From: Bacillus sp. es.036
GTDB taxonomy: Bacteria > Bacillota > Bacilli > Bacillales > Guptibacillaceae
Direction of reading: 5' to 3'
NCBI RefSeq assembly: GCF_002563635.1
Contig: NZ_PDIZ01000001.1
Span: forward strand, 744,001-808,000
DNA: 64,000 bases
Part shown: one piece after another, positions 52,709 to 63,555 of the stretch
How the letters are laid out: every line of letters starts with the position of its first letter
Position numbering within the stretch: position 1 is the first letter of the stretch
Made by a program: the position numbers and the translations under genes
Notes under the pieces: generated by a model
The model's input: only the letters and a program-made list of their open reading frames with translations
Told to the model about the DNA's origin: nothing
The model's database searches: none

Positions 52709-52737
52709 TAGACAAATCATTCAATATGGCTTAAAAT
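52709..52737 (+). promoter_or_regulatory. Sigma-A promoter of fabH-fabF
   Basis: -35 TAGACA (52709-52714) and -10 TAAAAT (52732-52737) are separated by 17 bp. The FapR box starts at the -10 end. Confidence 0.65.
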
Positions 52738-52753
52738 TAGTACCAGCTACTAA
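52737..52753. promoter_or_regulatory. FapR operator
   Basis: TTAGTACCAGCTACTAA resembles the FapR consensus (TTAGTACC followed by an inverted half). It overlaps the transcription start region of fabH, so malonyl-CoA should relieve repression as in B. subtilis. Confidence 0.8.
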
Positions 52754-52799
52754 AGATTGGTTTTAAGTACGAAAATATCCTATAAAGGGGAAATTCAAG

Positions 52800-53738
52800 A
52801 TGAACGCTGGTTTACTAGGTGTAGGACATTATGTACCAGAACGTGTATTAACCAACCACGACTTAGAGAAAATGGTTGATACATCTGACGAATGGATCCG
52901 CACTCGAACAGGTATCGAGGAAAGAAGAATCGCAGATGATGATATGAATACATCGGATATGGCTTATTTAGCTTCAAAAAAAGCCCTTGAAGATGCTAAT
53001 ATAAAAGCGGAAGATCTGGACCTTATTTTAGTTGCGACCGTAACTCCAGACTATCCATTTCCATCAGTTGGCTGTTTGCTTCAAGAGAAACTAGGAGCAA
53101 CTAATGCTGCTGCAATGGATTTAAGTGCAGCTTGTGCAGGTTTCATGTATGGCATGATTACAGCTGGACAGTTCATTAACAACGATACTTACAAAAACAT
53201 CCTAGTTGTAGGGGTTGAAAAACTTTCGAAAATTACGGACTGGGAAGATCGAAACACCGCGGTTCTCTTTGGTGATGGTGCTGGAGCTGCAGTCATTGGC
53301 CCAGTAACAGAAGGAAGAGGGATCCTTTCATTTGAACTTGGTTCAGATGGGGCAGGTGCCAAGCATCTCTACCAGGAGCCAAATGGCTTTATGGCAATGA
53401 ACGGCAGAGAAGTGTTTAAGTTTGCCGTAAGACAAATGGGTCAGTCAGCTATTAATGTGATTGATAAGGCCGGTTTAACAAAGGAAGATGTTGATTTCTT
53501 AATTCCTCATCAGGCAAATATCAGAATTATGGAAGCATCCAGACAACGACTGGAACTCCCGGTTGAAAAGATGGCAACAACGGTGAAGAAGTATGGAAAT
53601 ACATCATCATCGACCATTCCAATTGCGCTTTCAGAAGCAATGGAAGAAGGCAGAGTGAAGGATGACGATGTTGTGATTCTTGTTGGTTTCGGAGGCGGTT
53701 TAACTTGGGGAGCCGTTGCCCTCAAATTAGGACGCTAA
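52800..53738 (+). CDS. fabH: 3-oxoacyl-ACP synthase III FabH
   Basis: A 312-residue KAS III with the full catalytic triad: C112 (SAACAGF), H237 (PHQAN) and N267 (YGNTSS). It primes fatty acid synthesis by condensing acyl-CoA with malonyl-ACP; Bacillus enzymes accept branched primers. It precedes fabF by 34 nt in a FapR-regulated operon. The start ATG has the RBS AAAGGGG. Confidence 0.95.
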   Translation: MNAGLLGVGHYVPERVLTNHDLEKMVDTSDEWIRTRTGIEERRIADDDMNTSDMAYLASKKALEDANIKAEDLDLILVATVTPDYPFPSVGCLLQEKLGATNAAAMDLSAACAGFMYGMITAGQFINNDTYKNILVVGVEKLSKITDWEDRNTAVLFGDGAGAAVIGPVTEGRGILSFELGSDGAGAKHLYQEPNGFMAMNGREVFKFAVRQMGQSAINVIDKAGLTKEDVDFLIPHQANIRIMEASRQRLELPVEKMATTVKKYGNTSSSTIPIALSEAMEEGRVKDDDVVILVGFGGGLTWGAVALKLGR

Positions 53739-53772
53739 AACGGTAGTAGTGAAAAAAGGAGCGCTGGTATAA

Positions 53773-55011
53773 ATGAAGAGAAGAGTTGTTATTACCGGGT
53801 TGGGGACAGTTTCCCCACTTGGAAATTCATTAGAGGAAACGTGGACAAATGTATTGAATGGTGTTTCTGGGATCAACCCATTAACTCGTTTAGATAAAGA
53901 TCAGTTCGCAGCAAAAGTTTCAGGAGAAGCGCTTGAATTTGATCCAGAAAAATTCATGGACCGTAAAGAAGCTCGTAAAATGGACAGGTTTACACAGTTT
54001 GCTGTAGCCGCTTCTCAAATGGCTGTTGAAGATGCTGGTTTAAAGATTAATGAAGAAAATGCTGAGAGAGTTGGCGTTTGGATCGGATCAGGTATAGGCG
54101 GTATGGAAACGTATGAATCACAATTCCGTACGTTCATGGATAAAGGCGCTCGTCGCGTTAGTCCATTCTTCGTTCCGATGATGATTCCAGATATGGCGTC
54201 AGGTCAAGTTTCCATTATGCTTGGAGCAAAAGGAATTAACTCATGTACCGTAACTGCCTGTGCTTCAGGAACGAACTCAATCGGTGATTCGTTTAAAGTG
54301 ATTCAGCGAGGTGATGCGGATGTGATGATCACCGGTGGATCTGAAGCGCCGATTACAAGCATGAGCGTAGCTGGATTTGGTTCAATGAAAGCACTATCTA
54401 CTAATGCTGACCCAGCATCTGCAAGTCGCCCATTTGATGCAAACCGTGATGGGTTTGTCATTGGAGAAGGTGCTGGAATTCTTGTCATTGAAAGCCTTGA
54501 GTCTGCTGAAAAACGCGGTGCAAAAATTTATGCAGAAATCGTAGGTTACGGTTCTACTGGTGATGCGTATCACGTTACGCAACCTGCACCTGAAGGAGAA
54601 GGTGGTGCAAGAGCCATGCAACAAGCAATTGATGATGCTGGTCTTTCTCCAACCGATATTGGCTATATTAACGCACACGGAACAAGTACAGATTATAACG
54701 ACAAGTTTGAAACTGCCGCGATTAAGTCTGTGTTTGGAGAGCATGCTTATAAGCTTGCTGTTAGTTCGACAAAGTCGATGACTGGTCATTTACTTGGAGC
54801 AGCTGGCGCAGTTGAAGGTGTATTCTGTGCAAAGGTGTTAGAAGAAGGAATTCTTCCACCTACGATTAACTACGAAACGCCAGATCCAAACTGTGATCTT
54901 GACTATGTGCCAAATAAAGCCCGCAAAGCTGAAGTGAAAGCTGTTATGAATAATTCACTTGGTTTTGGTGGTCACAATGCAACGTTGGTGTTTAAGAAAT
55001 TCGTGAAGTAA
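53773..55011 (+). CDS. fabF: 3-oxoacyl-ACP synthase II FabF
   Basis: A 412-residue KAS II. Nucleophile C163 is in TACASGTNS; the two catalytic His residues are in [11 protein letters not shown] and GHLLGAAG; the C-terminal NSLGFGGHN motif is present. It elongates acyl-ACP. RBS AAAGGAG precedes the ATG. It forms an operon with fabH. Confidence 0.96.
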   Translation: MKRRVVITGLGTVSPLGNSLEETWTNVLNGVSGINPLTRLDKDQFAAKVSGEALEFDPEKFMDRKEARKMDRFTQFAVAASQMAVEDAGLKINEENAERVGVWIGSGIGGMETYESQFRTFMDKGARRVSPFFVPMMIPDMASGQVSIMLGAKGINSCTVTACASGTNSIGDSFKVIQRGDADVMITGGSEAPITSMSVAGFGSMKALSTNADPASASRPFDANRDGFVIGEGAGILVIESLESAEKRGAKIYAEIVGYGSTGDAYHVTQPAPEGEGGARAMQQAIDDAGLSPTDIGYINAHGTSTDYNDKFETAAIKSVFGEHAYKLAVSSTKSMTGHLLGAAGAVEGVFCAKVLEEGILPPTINYETPDPNCDLDYVPNKARKAEVKAVMNNSLGFGGHNATLVFKKFVK

Positions 55012-55017
55012 AGAACG

Positions 55018-55053
55018 TAACCTCTGGGGGAAATCCCGGGGGTTATTTTTTTA
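55018..55053 (+). terminator. Terminator after fabF
   Basis: AACCTCTGGG pairs with CCCGGGGGTT through wobbles, followed by seven T residues. Confidence 0.75.
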
Positions 55054-55055
55054 TC

Positions 55056-55577
55056 TGAAATATCTTTATTTCTAAACGCTCGTCTCCGCTTTTCATGATC
55101 CAGCTACGCGGGCCAAATCCTTCGGCTGTTTCACCTTTTTGATTGAGACAAAAAGAGTCTCATTCAAAAAGGCTCCAACATCCTGCGGATTTAAGCGGGC
55201 CCGCTCCGCTTTTCATGATCCAGCTGCAGTGGGCAGGGTCTCGATCGCTTCACCATTTCAAATGAACACAAAGACCGTGTTCTTTTGAAATGCCTCCAGC
55301 GCTTGTCGACCCTAAACGCCCACTTCCGCTTTTCGTGAGATCCAGCTGCAGTGGGCAGACACTCGGTCACTTCACCATCCAACTCGAACACAAAGGGCGT
55401 GTTCAATTTGGATGCCTCCAGTGCCTGCCGTGTCTAACCGCCCACTTTCGCTTTTCGGTGTTCTAGCTGCGCGGGCCAAATCCTCCGGCTGTTTCGCCTT
55501 TTTGATTGAGACAAAAAGCGTCTCATTCAAAAAGGCTCCAACATCCTGCGGATTTAAACGGGCCCGCTCCGCTTTTC
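55056..55577 (+). repeat. Modular palindromic repeat array, locus 4
   Basis: + strand order: truncated 3' half of type C (55056-55094), type A (55097-55214), type B variant (55217-55334), type B (55339-55456) and type A (55461-55577). In the B variant the middle arms are AGGGTC/GACCCT instead of AGACAC/GTGTCT, with unchanged outer arms GTGGGC/GCCCAC: a six-base swap made on both sides. In both type A copies the inner arms are CCTTTTT/AAAAAGG. It follows the fabF terminator and precedes yjbA on the same strand, the only array not between convergent genes. Confidence 0.9.
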
Positions 55578-55643
55578 AGTGTTCTATTAATCTTTTCTTA
55601 ATAATATATTGATTATGGAATAATTTAACTTGGTCCTGACTAT

Positions 55644-55661
55644 ACTGTTTTTACAAACAGT
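55644..55661. promoter_or_regulatory. Operator-like palindrome upstream of yjbA
   Basis: ACTGTTT is repeated inverted as AAACAGT across 4 nt, about 20 bp upstream of yjbA. The regulator is unknown. Confidence 0.35.
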
Positions 55662-55682
55662 AGCGAAGTGAGGGGTAGCCAG

Positions 55683-56429
55683 ATGTTGTATTTGCGAGAT
55701 GTTTGGGTGAATTGGTTTGAGGGCGAAGAGAATGGATACAACGTATGTAATTTCCATGAGTGGCGAAAAGATGATTTTATTGAACTATTGGATCAAGTGC
55801 CTGTCATTAAGGTAGAATCGGTCTTGTATCATTATATCGAGAATGATCTTACTGAGCTTCCGGAGAGTTTGCTTAATGATGTTTTTCAACAGAGCTATAT
55901 TCGAAAGAACAATGAACGATCACCTTTAGAATATTGCTTCCTGGCTACGGATGGCAGAGGTGTTATCGTGATTGATACATTAGGATATAAGATTCCGATT
56001 CGCAAAAGTCGAGTGATTCCAAGACAGGAAAAAGCGGTTTATGAAATGGTGGCAGATATTGAAGCAACACGTTACCCATTTGAAACGGATCAACCTGTGA
56101 AGGAGCATCATATTCTTTCACCAGGACCAGATATTATGATGGGGCTAACACGAAAGGAAAGACAGTTAAAACAGCTTTTGTTTATGGCACTAGATCAGCT
56201 CTACTCAAGTGGGAACTCAGCTGAAATTCGGTATTGGTTCACAGAATGCCAACCAAAAAAATATGTGCAGATTCAAAACATGGAAATGGACGAGGCATGG
56301 GAAGGGCTATATCGAGAAGTGAAAGCAGGTTGGTCAGCAAAACATGAGCAAATTTGTGAGCGGATTATTAAAGGGCAACCGTATTTTGAAAAAATATGGG
56401 AACTTGAAAAGGGAACGCATGTAAACTAA
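55683..56429 (+). CDS. yjbA: YjbA family protein (DUF3603)
   Basis: A 248-residue protein identical in length to B. subtilis YjbA and opening with [20 protein letters not shown], the family signature. Its function is unknown. GAGGGGT lies 6-7 nt before ATG 55683. It converges on trpS as in B. subtilis. Confidence 0.88.
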   Translation: MLYLRDVWVNWFEGEENGYNVCNFHEWRKDDFIELLDQVPVIKVESVLYHYIENDLTELPESLLNDVFQQSYIRKNNERSPLEYCFLATDGRGVIVIDTLGYKIPIRKSRVIPRQEKAVYEMVADIEATRYPFETDQPVKEHHILSPGPDIMMGLTRKERQLKQLLFMALDQLYSSGNSAEIRYWFTECQPKKYVQIQNMEMDEAWEGLYREVKAGWSAKHEQICERIIKGQPYFEKIWELEKGTHVN

Positions 56430-56463
56430 AAGAAGAAGGCTGCTGACGGCAGCCTTCTTCTTT
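56428..56463. terminator. Bidirectional terminator between yjbA and trpS
   Basis: AAGAAGAAGGCTGC pairs with GCAGCCTTCTTCTT; it touches the yjbA stop. Confidence 0.9.
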
Positions 56464-56478
56464 GTTAATTGGATCAAA

Positions 56479-57483
<1,005 letters not shown>

Positions 57484-57507
57484 TCAATATCAATAAAATT
57501 GAATACA

Positions 57508-57775
57508 AAAAGGTCCATTCCTCCCTTTATTGCTAGGGACGAATGGACCGTGGTGCCACCCTGCTTATCCAGTAAGACTGGATCACTTATGGTAATGAAT
57601 ACCGCTAGTGGTAACGTGAATGCTCACGCCAATGCCTACTTACTCGTTCAGCAAAGGGGCTCAGAAGTCCATTCCAAAACGTGTGTTACCTGTTTTCACC
57701 AACCACAGGCTCTCTATAAACACAGCAATTTGTACTACTCTTCCTCAAAGCCGTTCTGTATCCTTCTACGTTACT
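57508..57775 (-). ncRNA. Tryptophan T-box riboswitch of trpS
   Basis: On the minus strand the T-box sequence AGGGTGGCACCACGG (57562-57548) lies beside an intrinsic terminator (57549-57511, then a T run). Stem I carries GGAATGGAC, with the specifier codon TGG at 57671-57669, as expected for Trp. Uncharged tRNA-Trp should stabilise the antiterminator and allow trpS expression. Confidence 0.93.
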
Positions 57776-57805
57776 AGTATAGCGCAATGATTTCATTCGA
57801 TGCAA
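57776..57805 (-). promoter_or_regulatory. Sigma-A promoter of trpS
   Basis: Minus strand TTGCAT is followed after 18 bp by TATACT (57781-57776), directly upstream of the T-box leader. Confidence 0.6.
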
Positions 57806-57813
57806 CAAGTTAG

Positions 57814-58182
57814 CTACTGAATGAGAGCAATGGAAATTATAATCGTAATGATCGTACAAAAAGCACCAGCAAGTAGAAGAGGATAAGTAATGGGGTTATC
57901 ATAATCCAGCTGATATTTAATTTCAGAATGATCTTCTTCAATCATTTGGCGTTTGGCTGTATTTCGAAAATAGCGTTTGAAGGAATACACGATGCCGTCG
58001 AAGAAGCCAGTCTGAACCACATGAAGAGCTGCACCGATTAGTAACATTCCGAGAGCAATCATAAAGAGAATATCGGACACTGGCTGTAAGCCAAACCCTA
58101 CATCAGATGTAATCGATATGATCATTGAAGCAACAATAGCCAGGAAAACCAGTATACCTGACTTAAATGTAAGTGATTTCAT
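57814..58182 (-). CDS. DUF3899-like membrane protein
   Basis: A 122-residue protein with three hydrophobic segments (about 5-30, 36-60 and 95-120) and a polar loop that includes a basic KRYFRNTAKRQ stretch. It resembles the DUF3899 proteins found near opp in Bacillus. ATG at 58182 lies 4-5 nt after GGGGGT. Its function is unknown. Confidence 0.65.
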   Translation of the reverse strand: MKSLTFKSGILVFLAIVASMIISITSDVGFGLQPVSDILFMIALGMLLIGAALHVVQTGFFDGIVYSFKRYFRNTAKRQMIEEDHSEIKYQLDYDNPITYPLLLAGAFCTIITIIISIALIQ

Positions 58183-58317
58183 AGTAACCCCCAATTTTCT
58201 TTCTATTATTAAGTATAAAAAAAGAATGGTTCAAGAACAATAAACAAACGAAAAAAAGCGTAGAATATGTAAGGACTTTACACACCGTTCATATTTCAGA
58301 ATATTTCGCGACATGCA

Positions 58318-58343
58318 TACAGTATACACGAACGTATACTGTA
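58318..58343. promoter_or_regulatory. 26-bp perfect palindrome upstream of oppA
   Basis: TACAGTATAC and GTATACTGTA are inverted around ACGAAC, like a dimeric repressor site. It lies about 310 bp before oppA in a 470-bp intergenic region. The cognate regulator is unknown. Confidence 0.5.
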
Positions 58344-58527
58344 TACTTTCAGGTAAGGGGGGGAGATAGATTTTCATACATTTCATTGTAAAAATTAAAA
58401 TGTTACCCATAAACCAGAGAATTTATACCAGGACTAAAGAACTATTTTCTGTTATGCAAACGTAATGGTGACGCGGTTTTTGTAAATCAGTGTAAAAATT
58501 GTGTATGCAAAATAGTTAGAAAACTTG

Positions 58528-58533
58528 TATAAT
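58528..58533 (+). promoter_or_regulatory. Consensus -10 box of the oppA promoter
   Basis: TATAAT at 58528-58533, about 120 nt before oppA. The -35 region is weak, so an activator or extended leader may matter. Otherwise the region 58183-58652 holds only the palindrome at 58318. Confidence 0.5.
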
Positions 58534-58652
58534 ACGAGTTGTGGGCGAAACGAATCAAAAAAATCTCTCGTAAATTGTTGGATAATTTGATGAATTTCGT
58601 CATGCGGATTACTAGCTTTTATAGCTACATATTTTAAGGGAGGTCACACAGC

Positions 58653-60338
58653 ATGAAGAAATCAAGATGGACGCTTGTCCTATCTCTTGTGCTTGTATTG
58701 AGCGTATTCCTGTCGGCTTGCGGCGGCGGCTCAAACAACGGGGGGAACAGTGGCGGAGAAGGCGACGGAGAAGGCGGTTCTGCTGAACAAGTACTTAACT
58801 TAGTAGAAACAGCTGAAATTCCTTCAATGGATACAACTCAAGCTACTGATAACACATCTTTTAAAGCAATGAACCAGGTTTTCGAAGGACTTTATCGTCT
58901 TGACGAAAATAACGAGCCTACACTTGGTATGGCTGCTGACGAACCAGAAGAAGAAGAAAAAGACGGTGAAACTGTTTACACATTCACAATTCGCGATGAC
59001 GCTAAATGGTCTGACGGATCTGATGTCGTAGCAGGAGATTTCATCTATGCTTGGCATAAAGCACTAAATCCAGATACAATTTCTCCTTACGCTTCTATGT
59101 TTGGTACTGCAGGAATCAAGAACGGTAATGCGATCATTACTGAAGGCGATCCTCTTTACGGTAAAGTAGAAGAGCTTGGAGCTAAAGCAGTAGACGAGAA
59201 AACACTTGAAATTACTGTAGAAAATCAAGTTCCTTATTTCAAATCATTGCTAACTTTTGCAACTTTCTATCCACAACCAGAAGGTTATGCTGAAGAGCAA
59301 GGCGATAATTTTGCACTAGAAGCTGACACGATGCTTTACAACGGACCATTCGTATTCTCTGAGTGGAATCACGGTGAAGGCTGGACTTTCGAGAAAAACC
59401 CTGAGTATTGGGATGCTGACACTGTAAACCTTGAAAAAGTTACAACTAAAGTTGTACAAGATACAGCGACAACAGTTAATCTATACGAAACAGGCAAGAT
59501 TGACCGTGCAGGTCTATCAGCTGACTTCGTCGACCAGTTCAAGGACAACGAAGAGTTCTCAACTCTTGTCGATCCTACAATGTACTTCATGCGTCTAAAC
59601 CAGGAAACTGAAGCACTAGCGAACAAAGATATCCGTAAAGCACTTTACCTTGCATATGACCGCGAAGGACTTGTAAATGTACTTCTTAACAACGGATCAA
59701 TTGCAGCTAAATATTTTGTGCCAAAAGACTTTGTAAAAGGTCCAGAAGGTGATGACTTCCGCGAATTCGCTCCAGACGGCTTCTATGCTGATCAAGGTGA
59801 AGAAGAAGCGAAAAAAGCTTGGGAAGCTGGACTTGAAGCACTAGGTACAGATTCTGTTGAACTTGAATTCCTAACAACTGATAATGAGCTTGCTGCTAAA
59901 ATTGCAGAATATGCTAAAGATCAGTTTGAAACAAAGCTTGACGGTCTTACACTTACAATCAACAAGCAGCCTTGGAAACAGTTCCTTGAGCTTGAAGATT
60001 CAGGCGACTTTGATATCTCAACTGGTGGTTGGGGACCTGACTATCCAGATCCAATGACGTTCCTTTATATGTTTGAAACAGACGGCGCATACAACCGCAT
60101 GGGTTACTCAAGCGAGAAGTATGACGAGTTAGTTTCAGGAGCTAAGAAAGAAACAGATGAAGCGAAGCGTTGGAAAATGATGCAAGATGCTGAGAAAGTT
60201 CTAATGGAAGAGGACATTGCAATCGTTCCTACTTACCAAAAAGGTAACGCAGTCCTTAAAAAGGATTACGTTAAGAACTTCTATGTTCACTCCTTTGGAG
60301 CTGACTCATCTTACAAATGGATCAAGATTGAAAAATAA
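58653..60338 (+). CDS. oppA: Oligopeptide ABC transporter binding lipoprotein OppA
   Basis: A 561-residue family 5 solute-binding protein. The signal peptide ends in LSAC with lipidated Cys23, then a Gly/Asn/Ser/Glu linker (GGSNNGGNSG). It is the outer receptor of the Opp system, which imports peptides including competence and sporulation signalling peptides in B. subtilis. RBS GGGAGGT precedes the ATG. The body is rich in acidic residues (Asp, Glu), in line with an alkaliphile or halotolerant host, which is inference. Confidence 0.95.
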   Translation: MKKSRWTLVLSLVLVLSVFLSACGGGSNNGGNSGGEGDGEGGSAEQVLNLVETAEIPSMDTTQATDNTSFKAMNQVFEGLYRLDENNEPTLGMAADEPEEEEKDGETVYTFTIRDDAKWSDGSDVVAGDFIYAWHKALNPDTISPYASMFGTAGIKNGNAIITEGDPLYGKVEELGAKAVDEKTLEITVENQVPYFKSLLTFATFYPQPEGYAEEQGDNFALEADTMLYNGPFVFSEWNHGEGWTFEKNPEYWDADTVNLEKVTTKVVQDTATTVNLYETGKIDRAGLSADFVDQFKDNEEFSTLVDPTMYFMRLNQETEALANKDIRKALYLAYDREGLVNVLLNNGSIAAKYFVPKDFVKGPEGDDFREFAPDGFYADQGEEEAKKAWEAGLEALGTDSVELEFLTTDNELAAKIAEYAKDQFETKLDGLTLTINKQPWKQFLELEDSGDFDISTGGWGPDYPDPMTFLYMFETDGAYNRMGYSSEKYDELVSGAKKETDEAKRWKMMQDAEKVLMEEDIAIVPTYQKGNAVLKKDYVKNFYVHSFGADSSYKWIKIEK

Positions 60339-60352
60339 GATTAGATTTTCAG

Positions 60353-60388
60353 GAGAGTATATGTCATCCTGACATATACTCTCTTTTT
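60353..60388 (+). terminator. Partial terminator between oppA and oppB
   Basis: GAGAGTATATGTCA pairs with TGACATATACTCTC across TCC and is followed by T residues. It likely lowers oppBCDF expression relative to oppA. Confidence 0.85.
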
Positions 60389-60514
60389 TACCTGTAATAA
60401 GAAATATGTCGAAAAGTAACCTAGATATGAAATAGATAGAAAATTTATTCTAGTGAAATTCCATTTTTCGACTTATAATAAACAGGCAGGTATCTTTTGA
60501 GGAGGTTGGTTGTA

Positions 60515-61444
60515 GTGGGACGTTATATTGGCGGAAGAATCATATCAATGTTGATTACCTTCCTAATTATTGCTTCGCTAACATTTTTTCTAATGAAGCT
60601 TCTCCCTGGTACACCGTTTAATAACCAGGATAAGCTAACAGAAACACAAATTGTTCAATTGAATGATAAATACGGTTTGAACGATCCAATTCCAGTACAG
60701 TACTTCAATTATATGAAGAACTTATTATCTGGTGACCTCGGTGTTTCCTTCCAGCAGGATGGCCGTGAAGTATCAACAATTATCGGTGAGCGTATTGGAC
60801 CATCTGCTTACCTTGGATTACAGTCCTTAGTAGTTGGAACGATTATTGGTCTTTTCCTTGGAATCATTGCAGCATTAAAACACAATTCATTCCTTGATTA
60901 TGGAACAATGGTGATTGCCGTTCTAGGTATTTCCATTCCAAACTTCGTTATCGCTGGCCTTATGCAATACTGGTTTGGCGTAAAGTGGCAGCTTTTACCA
61001 GTAGCTTACTGGGATGGCTTCGCCTATACGATCATGCCAACGATTGCAATAGCTTCGATTGTTGTGGCAACTATAGCTCGTTTTATGAGAACGGAAATGT
61101 TAGAAGTTCTTGGACAGGACTATATTATAACAGCGAAGGCAAAAGGCTTAAGTAGCACAGCGGTTGTTATTAGACATACAATCCGTAATGCTTCTATACC
61201 TATCATTACCATTATGGGACCACTGGTTGTAGGTCTAATGACAGGTACTCTCGTAATTGAGCAAATTTTTGTTATTCCAGGACTTGGTGAAAAATTCGTT
61301 AACTCGATTTTAACAAACGATTTCCCAATTATTATGGGTACAACGCTTTTCTTCAGTATATTATTTATTGTTGTTATCTTATTGGTAGATATTATGTATG
61401 GTATTATTGATCCTCGAATTCGTCTAGCGGGAGGTAAGAGTTAA
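60515..61444 (+). CDS. oppB: Oligopeptide permease OppB
   Basis: A 309-residue DppB/OppB-type permease of six helices with the EAA loop region (ITAKAKGLSSTAVVIRHTIRNA). GTG at 60515 is 8 nt after GAGGAGGT and gives the standard start GRYIGGRI; an upstream TTG at 60497 overlaps that RBS. It is coupled to oppC by a TAATG overlap. Confidence 0.93.
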   Translation: MGRYIGGRIISMLITFLIIASLTFFLMKLLPGTPFNNQDKLTETQIVQLNDKYGLNDPIPVQYFNYMKNLLSGDLGVSFQQDGREVSTIIGERIGPSAYLGLQSLVVGTIIGLFLGIIAALKHNSFLDYGTMVIAVLGISIPNFVIAGLMQYWFGVKWQLLPVAYWDGFAYTIMPTIAIASIVVATIARFMRTEMLEVLGQDYIITAKAKGLSSTAVVIRHTIRNASIPIITIMGPLVVGLMTGTLVIEQIFVIPGLGEKFVNSILTNDFPIIMGTTLFFSILFIVVILLVDIMYGIIDPRIRLAGGKS

Positions 61445-62472
61445 TGAGTATGAAACAAGAAAAGCTACACGACATCTCAGACGACATGTTTCAACCCGCT
61501 AAAATTGATTCTTCTGAAAATGAACAAATAGCACGTGAAAGCACAGGGTTTTGGAAAGATGCGTGGAGAAGACTAAAAAAGAATCCAGGGGCTATTACTG
61601 GACTGATTATCATCGTTGCGATTATTTTACTTGCGATTTTTGGGCCGGGAATGAATGAACACTCATATTCGGAACAAGAATTAACGCGTGCCAAGCTCCC
61701 AGCAAAAGTTCCTGTTTTGGAAAATGTTGATTTCCTCGGTGTAAATGGGGTCGATATTCGTGGAACGGATCAGTACGAAGCAAAAGGTTATGAAGACGAA
61801 TACTTCTGGTTTGGTACCGATGAGTTCGGTCGAGACCAGTGGACGCGTGTATGGCAAGGAACGCGTATTTCTCTCTTTATCGCAGCAGCAGCAGCGTTTA
61901 TTGATTTTGTAATTGGAGTAGCTTACGGTGGTATTTCCGCCTATTACGGTGGACGAGTGGATAATTATCTCCAGCGTATTATTGAAGTGCTAGTTGGTAT
62001 TCCAAACTTAATTTTGATTATTCTCTTTATTTTAATATTTGAACCAGGTATATTCTCGATCATTTTGGCCTTATCAGTCACCGGCTGGATAGGGATGTCG
62101 CGGATAGTTCGAGGACAAGTTTTAAAACTTAAAACACAAGAGTTTGTATTGGCTTCTCGTACTTTAGGAGCTACAAGCGGACGAGTAATTGGGAAGCACT
62201 TAATTCCAAACGTGTTAGGACAAATTATTATTACAACGATGTTTACCATTCCGAGTGCAATATTCTTCGAGGCGTTCCTAAGCTTTATCGGTCTTGGACT
62301 ACGCCCACCAGAGGCTTCACTAGGATCCATTATCAACAACGGATTTAAGAGTCTACAAATTTATCCGCATCTTGTGCTATGGCCATCTATTATCATTTCA
62401 TTGATTATGATTGCCTTTAACCTTCTTGGTGACGGCCTTAGAGATGCATTTGATCCAAAGCTACGTAAATAG
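61444..62472 (+). CDS. oppC: Oligopeptide permease OppC
   Basis: A 342-residue permease with an N-terminal cytoplasmic tail (about 45 residues), a first helix, a large extracytoplasmic loop (about 75-130) and five further helices with the EAA loop (LASRTLGATSGRVIGKHLIPN). It pairs with OppB. It is preceded by GGGAGGT and followed by oppD after 12 nt. Confidence 0.93.
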   Translation: MSMKQEKLHDISDDMFQPAKIDSSENEQIARESTGFWKDAWRRLKKNPGAITGLIIIVAIILLAIFGPGMNEHSYSEQELTRAKLPAKVPVLENVDFLGVNGVDIRGTDQYEAKGYEDEYFWFGTDEFGRDQWTRVWQGTRISLFIAAAAAFIDFVIGVAYGGISAYYGGRVDNYLQRIIEVLVGIPNLILIILFILIFEPGIFSIILALSVTGWIGMSRIVRGQVLKLKTQEFVLASRTLGATSGRVIGKHLIPNVLGQIIITTMFTIPSAIFFEAFLSFIGLGLRPPEASLGSIINNGFKSLQIYPHLVLWPSIIISLIMIAFNLLGDGLRDAFDPKLRK

Positions 62473-62484
62473 GGGGGAATTAGA

Positions 62485-63555
62485 ATGGAAAAGATTCTAG
62501 AAGTGAACAATTTGCACGTCTCCTTTGATACGTTTGCTGGAGAGGTACAGGCAGTTCGTGGAGTAAACTTCCATTTAAATAAAGGTGAAACATTAGCAAT
62601 TGTAGGAGAGTCAGGGTCAGGTAAATCCGTTACATCAAAAGCAGTTATGCGCTTGATTCCAAACCCTCCTGGACGTATTAAAGAAGGTGAGATCAAGTTC
62701 GGTGATCGTGATCTTGCTCAGCTGTCCGAAAAGGAAATGCAAAAACTTCGCGGATCTGAAATCTCAATGATTTTCCAGGATCCAATGACATCATTGAACC
62801 CAACCATGACAATTGGAAAACAAATCATGGAAGGGTTAGTAAAGCATCAAAACATGAGTAAGTCTGAAGCGAAAGAACGTGCGATCGAGCTTTTGAAACT
62901 TGTTGGTATTCCAAATGCAGAGGGAAGAGTGAATGAATTTCCTCACCAATTCTCTGGTGGTATGAGACAGCGTGTTGTTATCGCAATTGCCCTAGCGTGT
63001 AATCCACGTGTTCTTATTGCGGATGAGCCAACTACAGCACTTGATGTAACGATTCAGGCACAAATTCTTGAACTATTAAATGACCTTCAAGAAAAAATGG
63101 GTACGTCGATTATCTTTATTACGCACGACCTTGGGGTTGTAGCAAATATTGCAGATCGTGTAGCTGTTATGTATGCAGGTAAAATTGTTGAAACAGGAAC
63201 TGTTGATGAAATCTTCTACAACCCTCAACATCCTTACACTTGGGGACTTCTTGGTTCCATGCCAAGTCTTGATTCAACGGATGAAGAGCTAATTGCGATT
63301 CCAGGTTCACCTCCAGATCTTCTTGATCCGCCTAAAGGTGACGCATTTGCACCACGTAATCCTTATGCGATGAAGATTGACACGGAGATGGAACCACCTT
63401 TATTCAAGATTTCAGATACGCACTATGCAGCTACATGGCTATTGCACGAAAAGGCACCTAAAGTAGAACCGCCTGCAGCGATTAAAAAGCGGATGCAGGG
63501 AATGGCTCCAAGCGAGCCGATCATTGGCGCGAAAGATGGTGGGAAGAATGTCTAG
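62485..63555 (+). CDS. oppD: Oligopeptide ABC transporter ATPase OppD
   Basis: A 356-residue ATPase. Walker A GESGSGKS, signature FSGGMRQR and Walker B LIADEPT are all present, and the C-terminal OppD/F extension follows. It works as a heterodimer with OppF. Its stop overlaps the oppF start by 8 nt. Confidence 0.95.
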   Translation: MEKILEVNNLHVSFDTFAGEVQAVRGVNFHLNKGETLAIVGESGSGKSVTSKAVMRLIPNPPGRIKEGEIKFGDRDLAQLSEKEMQKLRGSEISMIFQDPMTSLNPTMTIGKQIMEGLVKHQNMSKSEAKERAIELLKLVGIPNAEGRVNEFPHQFSGGMRQRVVIAIALACNPRVLIADEPTTALDVTIQAQILELLNDLQEKMGTSIIFITHDLGVVANIADRVAVMYAGKIVETGTVDEIFYNPQHPYTWGLLGSMPSLDSTDEELIAIPGSPPDLLDPPKGDAFAPRNPYAMKIDTEMEPPLFKISDTHYAATWLLHEKAPKVEPPAAIKKRMQGMAPSEPIIGAKDGGKNV

